From positions 1 to 5,818 of the forward strand of contig JAHFRX010000103.1 in assembly GCA_023266075.1 (NCBI GenBank): DNA of 5,818 bases, written 5' to 3'. The translations under genes and the position numbers were made by a program. The notes beneath the pieces are model-generated. The model ran no database searches, was not told the origin of the DNA, and was given only the letters and a program-made list of their open reading frames with translations. Positions 5,249 through 5,818 of this stretch are shown one piece after another (within the stretch, counting starts at the first letter, position 1; each line of letters begins with the position of its first letter). The DNA comes from Legionellaceae bacterium (GTDB taxonomy: Bacteria; Pseudomonadota; Gammaproteobacteria; Legionellales; Legionellaceae).

Positions 5249-5818
5249 TCACGTGTGAGTATTTCTAACCACTCCCGAGAGAGCGTCAGGTGACTCTGAA
5301 ACGGCGAGGGGAGGAGGAGGGCTTGACCAAAGATTTGTTTTCCAATGGACACGTGTGTCTTTTTGAGTTTTAGGAGAGCACGTTAAAGGTGTGCGTTGAA
5401 AACGTTCACATGCTGCAGGAAATTTTTGATTGGCGGCTAAACGATAGAAATGAAAAGCTTCTAAGATATTTTTTTCAACGCCAATACCATGTTCGTAGCA
5501 ATAAGCGAGTCGAAATTGAGCTTCAGCAATCTGTTTTTTTGCGGCGTGTCGGTAACAACGGGCCGCTTCGAAAAAATTATGAGGTGTACCTATGCCGTAT
5601 TGATAACAATGTCCCAAGCGAGCTTGTGCCTTTGGATACTCTTGTTGAGCCGCCAATTGATAGTAATAAAAAGCTTTTTGCAGGTCTTGTGTAGATTCAG
5701 TGGTGTGTTCATAGCAATAAGCGAGTCGAAATTGAGCTTTACAATGTCCTTGTTCTGCAGCGGCTCGGTAATAGTGTATGGCCAAAAGTATGTTTTGCCA
5801 CAAGCCAATGCCTTGCTC
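5249..5818 (-). CDS. Sel1-repeat (tetratricopeptide-like) protein, C-terminal part (5' end beyond right edge)
   Basis: The frame is open to the right edge, so 189 C-terminal residues are visible. An internal TTG at 5803 that could be read as a start lies inside a repeat and is not credible. Four Sel1-like units of 36 residues follow one another: 1-35 (incomplete first position), 36-71, 72-107 and 108-143. Each has the pattern 'YexGIGvxxNxxeAxxyYrxAAxqxxxxAqxrLxyC'. Unit 2 has lost the GIG turn (YEHTTESTQ). A 46-residue tail follows, with Lys/Thr-rich sequence and then SSPPPPL at about 165-171; it ends RNTHT. Sel1 repeats form helical solenoids that bind proteins; in host-associated bacteria some are secreted or act in host-cell interaction. 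Nothing here shows a catalytic domain. It is convergent with the 208-residue protein gene, 61 bp away. Partner and location are unknown. Confidence 0.9.
   Translation of the reverse strand, partial: EQGIGLWQNILLAIHYYRAAAEQGHCKAQFRLAYCYEHTTESTQDLQKAFYYYQLAAQQEYPKAQARLGHCYQYGIGTPHNFFEAARCYRHAAKKQIAEAQFRLAYCYEHGIGVEKNILEAFHFYRLAANQKFPAACERFQRTPLTCSPKTQKDTRVHWKTNLWSSPPPPLAVSESPDALSGVVRNTHT
5490..5523 (-). repeat. Near-identical direct repeat in the Sel1 gene, copy 1
   Basis: This 34-bp stretch spans the junction of Sel1 units 3 and 4 and encodes AQFRLAYCYEH. It matches 5706-5739 at 33 of 34 positions, and the single difference is synonymous (TAC versus TAT). The copies are exactly 216 bp, or two units, apart. 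Confidence 0.85.
5706..5739 (-). repeat. Near-identical direct repeat in the Sel1 gene, copy 2
   Basis: This is the partner of 5490-5523, spanning the junction of Sel1 units 1 and 2. Flanking unit sequence has diverged far more than this core, which suggests selection, gene conversion or a local duplication. Confidence 0.85.

Noticed and set aside
5490..5739. CRISPR-like direct repeats
   Set aside because: There are only two copies, 216 bp apart and in frame within Sel1 coding sequence; they are protein-repeat DNA.
5389..5808. Plus-strand frame 5389-5694 and minus-strand frame 5590-5808 inside the Sel1 region
   Set aside because: The Sel1 pattern holds through four consecutive units in one minus-strand frame, so these are out-of-frame shadows.

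Overview
The window looks like chromosomal DNA of an AT-leaning gammaproteobacterium. The best evidence is a three-gene cassette typical of that class: a RimB-like retropepsin, an inactive transglutaminase fused to 7 TM helices, and a RimK-like ATP-grasp ligase. The base composition, a Sel1-repeat protein and an orphan hydrophobic small protein are compatible with a host-associated lineage such as Legionellales. That placement is inference; no rRNA or other phylogenetic marker is present.

Layout. From 4384 down to the left edge, one tightly packed minus-strand operon reads: exported retropepsin-like aspartic protease (3854-4384), 7TM inactive-transglutaminase protein (2344-3867), RimK-like ATP-grasp ligase (1406-2344), Stealth-family sugar-phosphate transferase (425-1402) and the first 147 codons of a GT4-like glycosyltransferase (1-441, running off the left edge). 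Every junction overlaps or nearly abuts (14 nt overlap, 1 nt overlap, stop-to-start 3 nt apart, 17 nt overlap), so the five genes are probably translationally coupled. The glycosyltransferase is easy to miss because its frame is open to the edge and its start lies inside the Stealth gene.

The 176-bp gap at 4385-4560 separates this operon from a divergent plus-strand gene (4561-5187). It encodes a 208-residue protein of unknown function with two or three hydrophobic segments and Ser/Thr-rich ends. A 61-bp convergent gap with no obvious terminator separates it from a minus-strand Sel1-repeat gene (5249-5818), whose 5' end lies beyond the right edge. Four 36-residue Sel1 units and a proline-containing tail are visible.

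How the genes may work together. The first three genes are a known conserved cassette whose chemistry is incompletely understood: a cytoplasmic amide-bond ligase, a membrane protein with a degenerate periplasmic transglutaminase-like domain, and a periplasmic protease. Here the cassette is fused in transcription to two enzymes expected to build phosphate-linked or glycosidic surface polymers. The testable idea is that the cassette acts on or with a cell-surface glycopolymer in this organism. The last two genes may instead simply have been added to the 3' end of a housekeeping operon.
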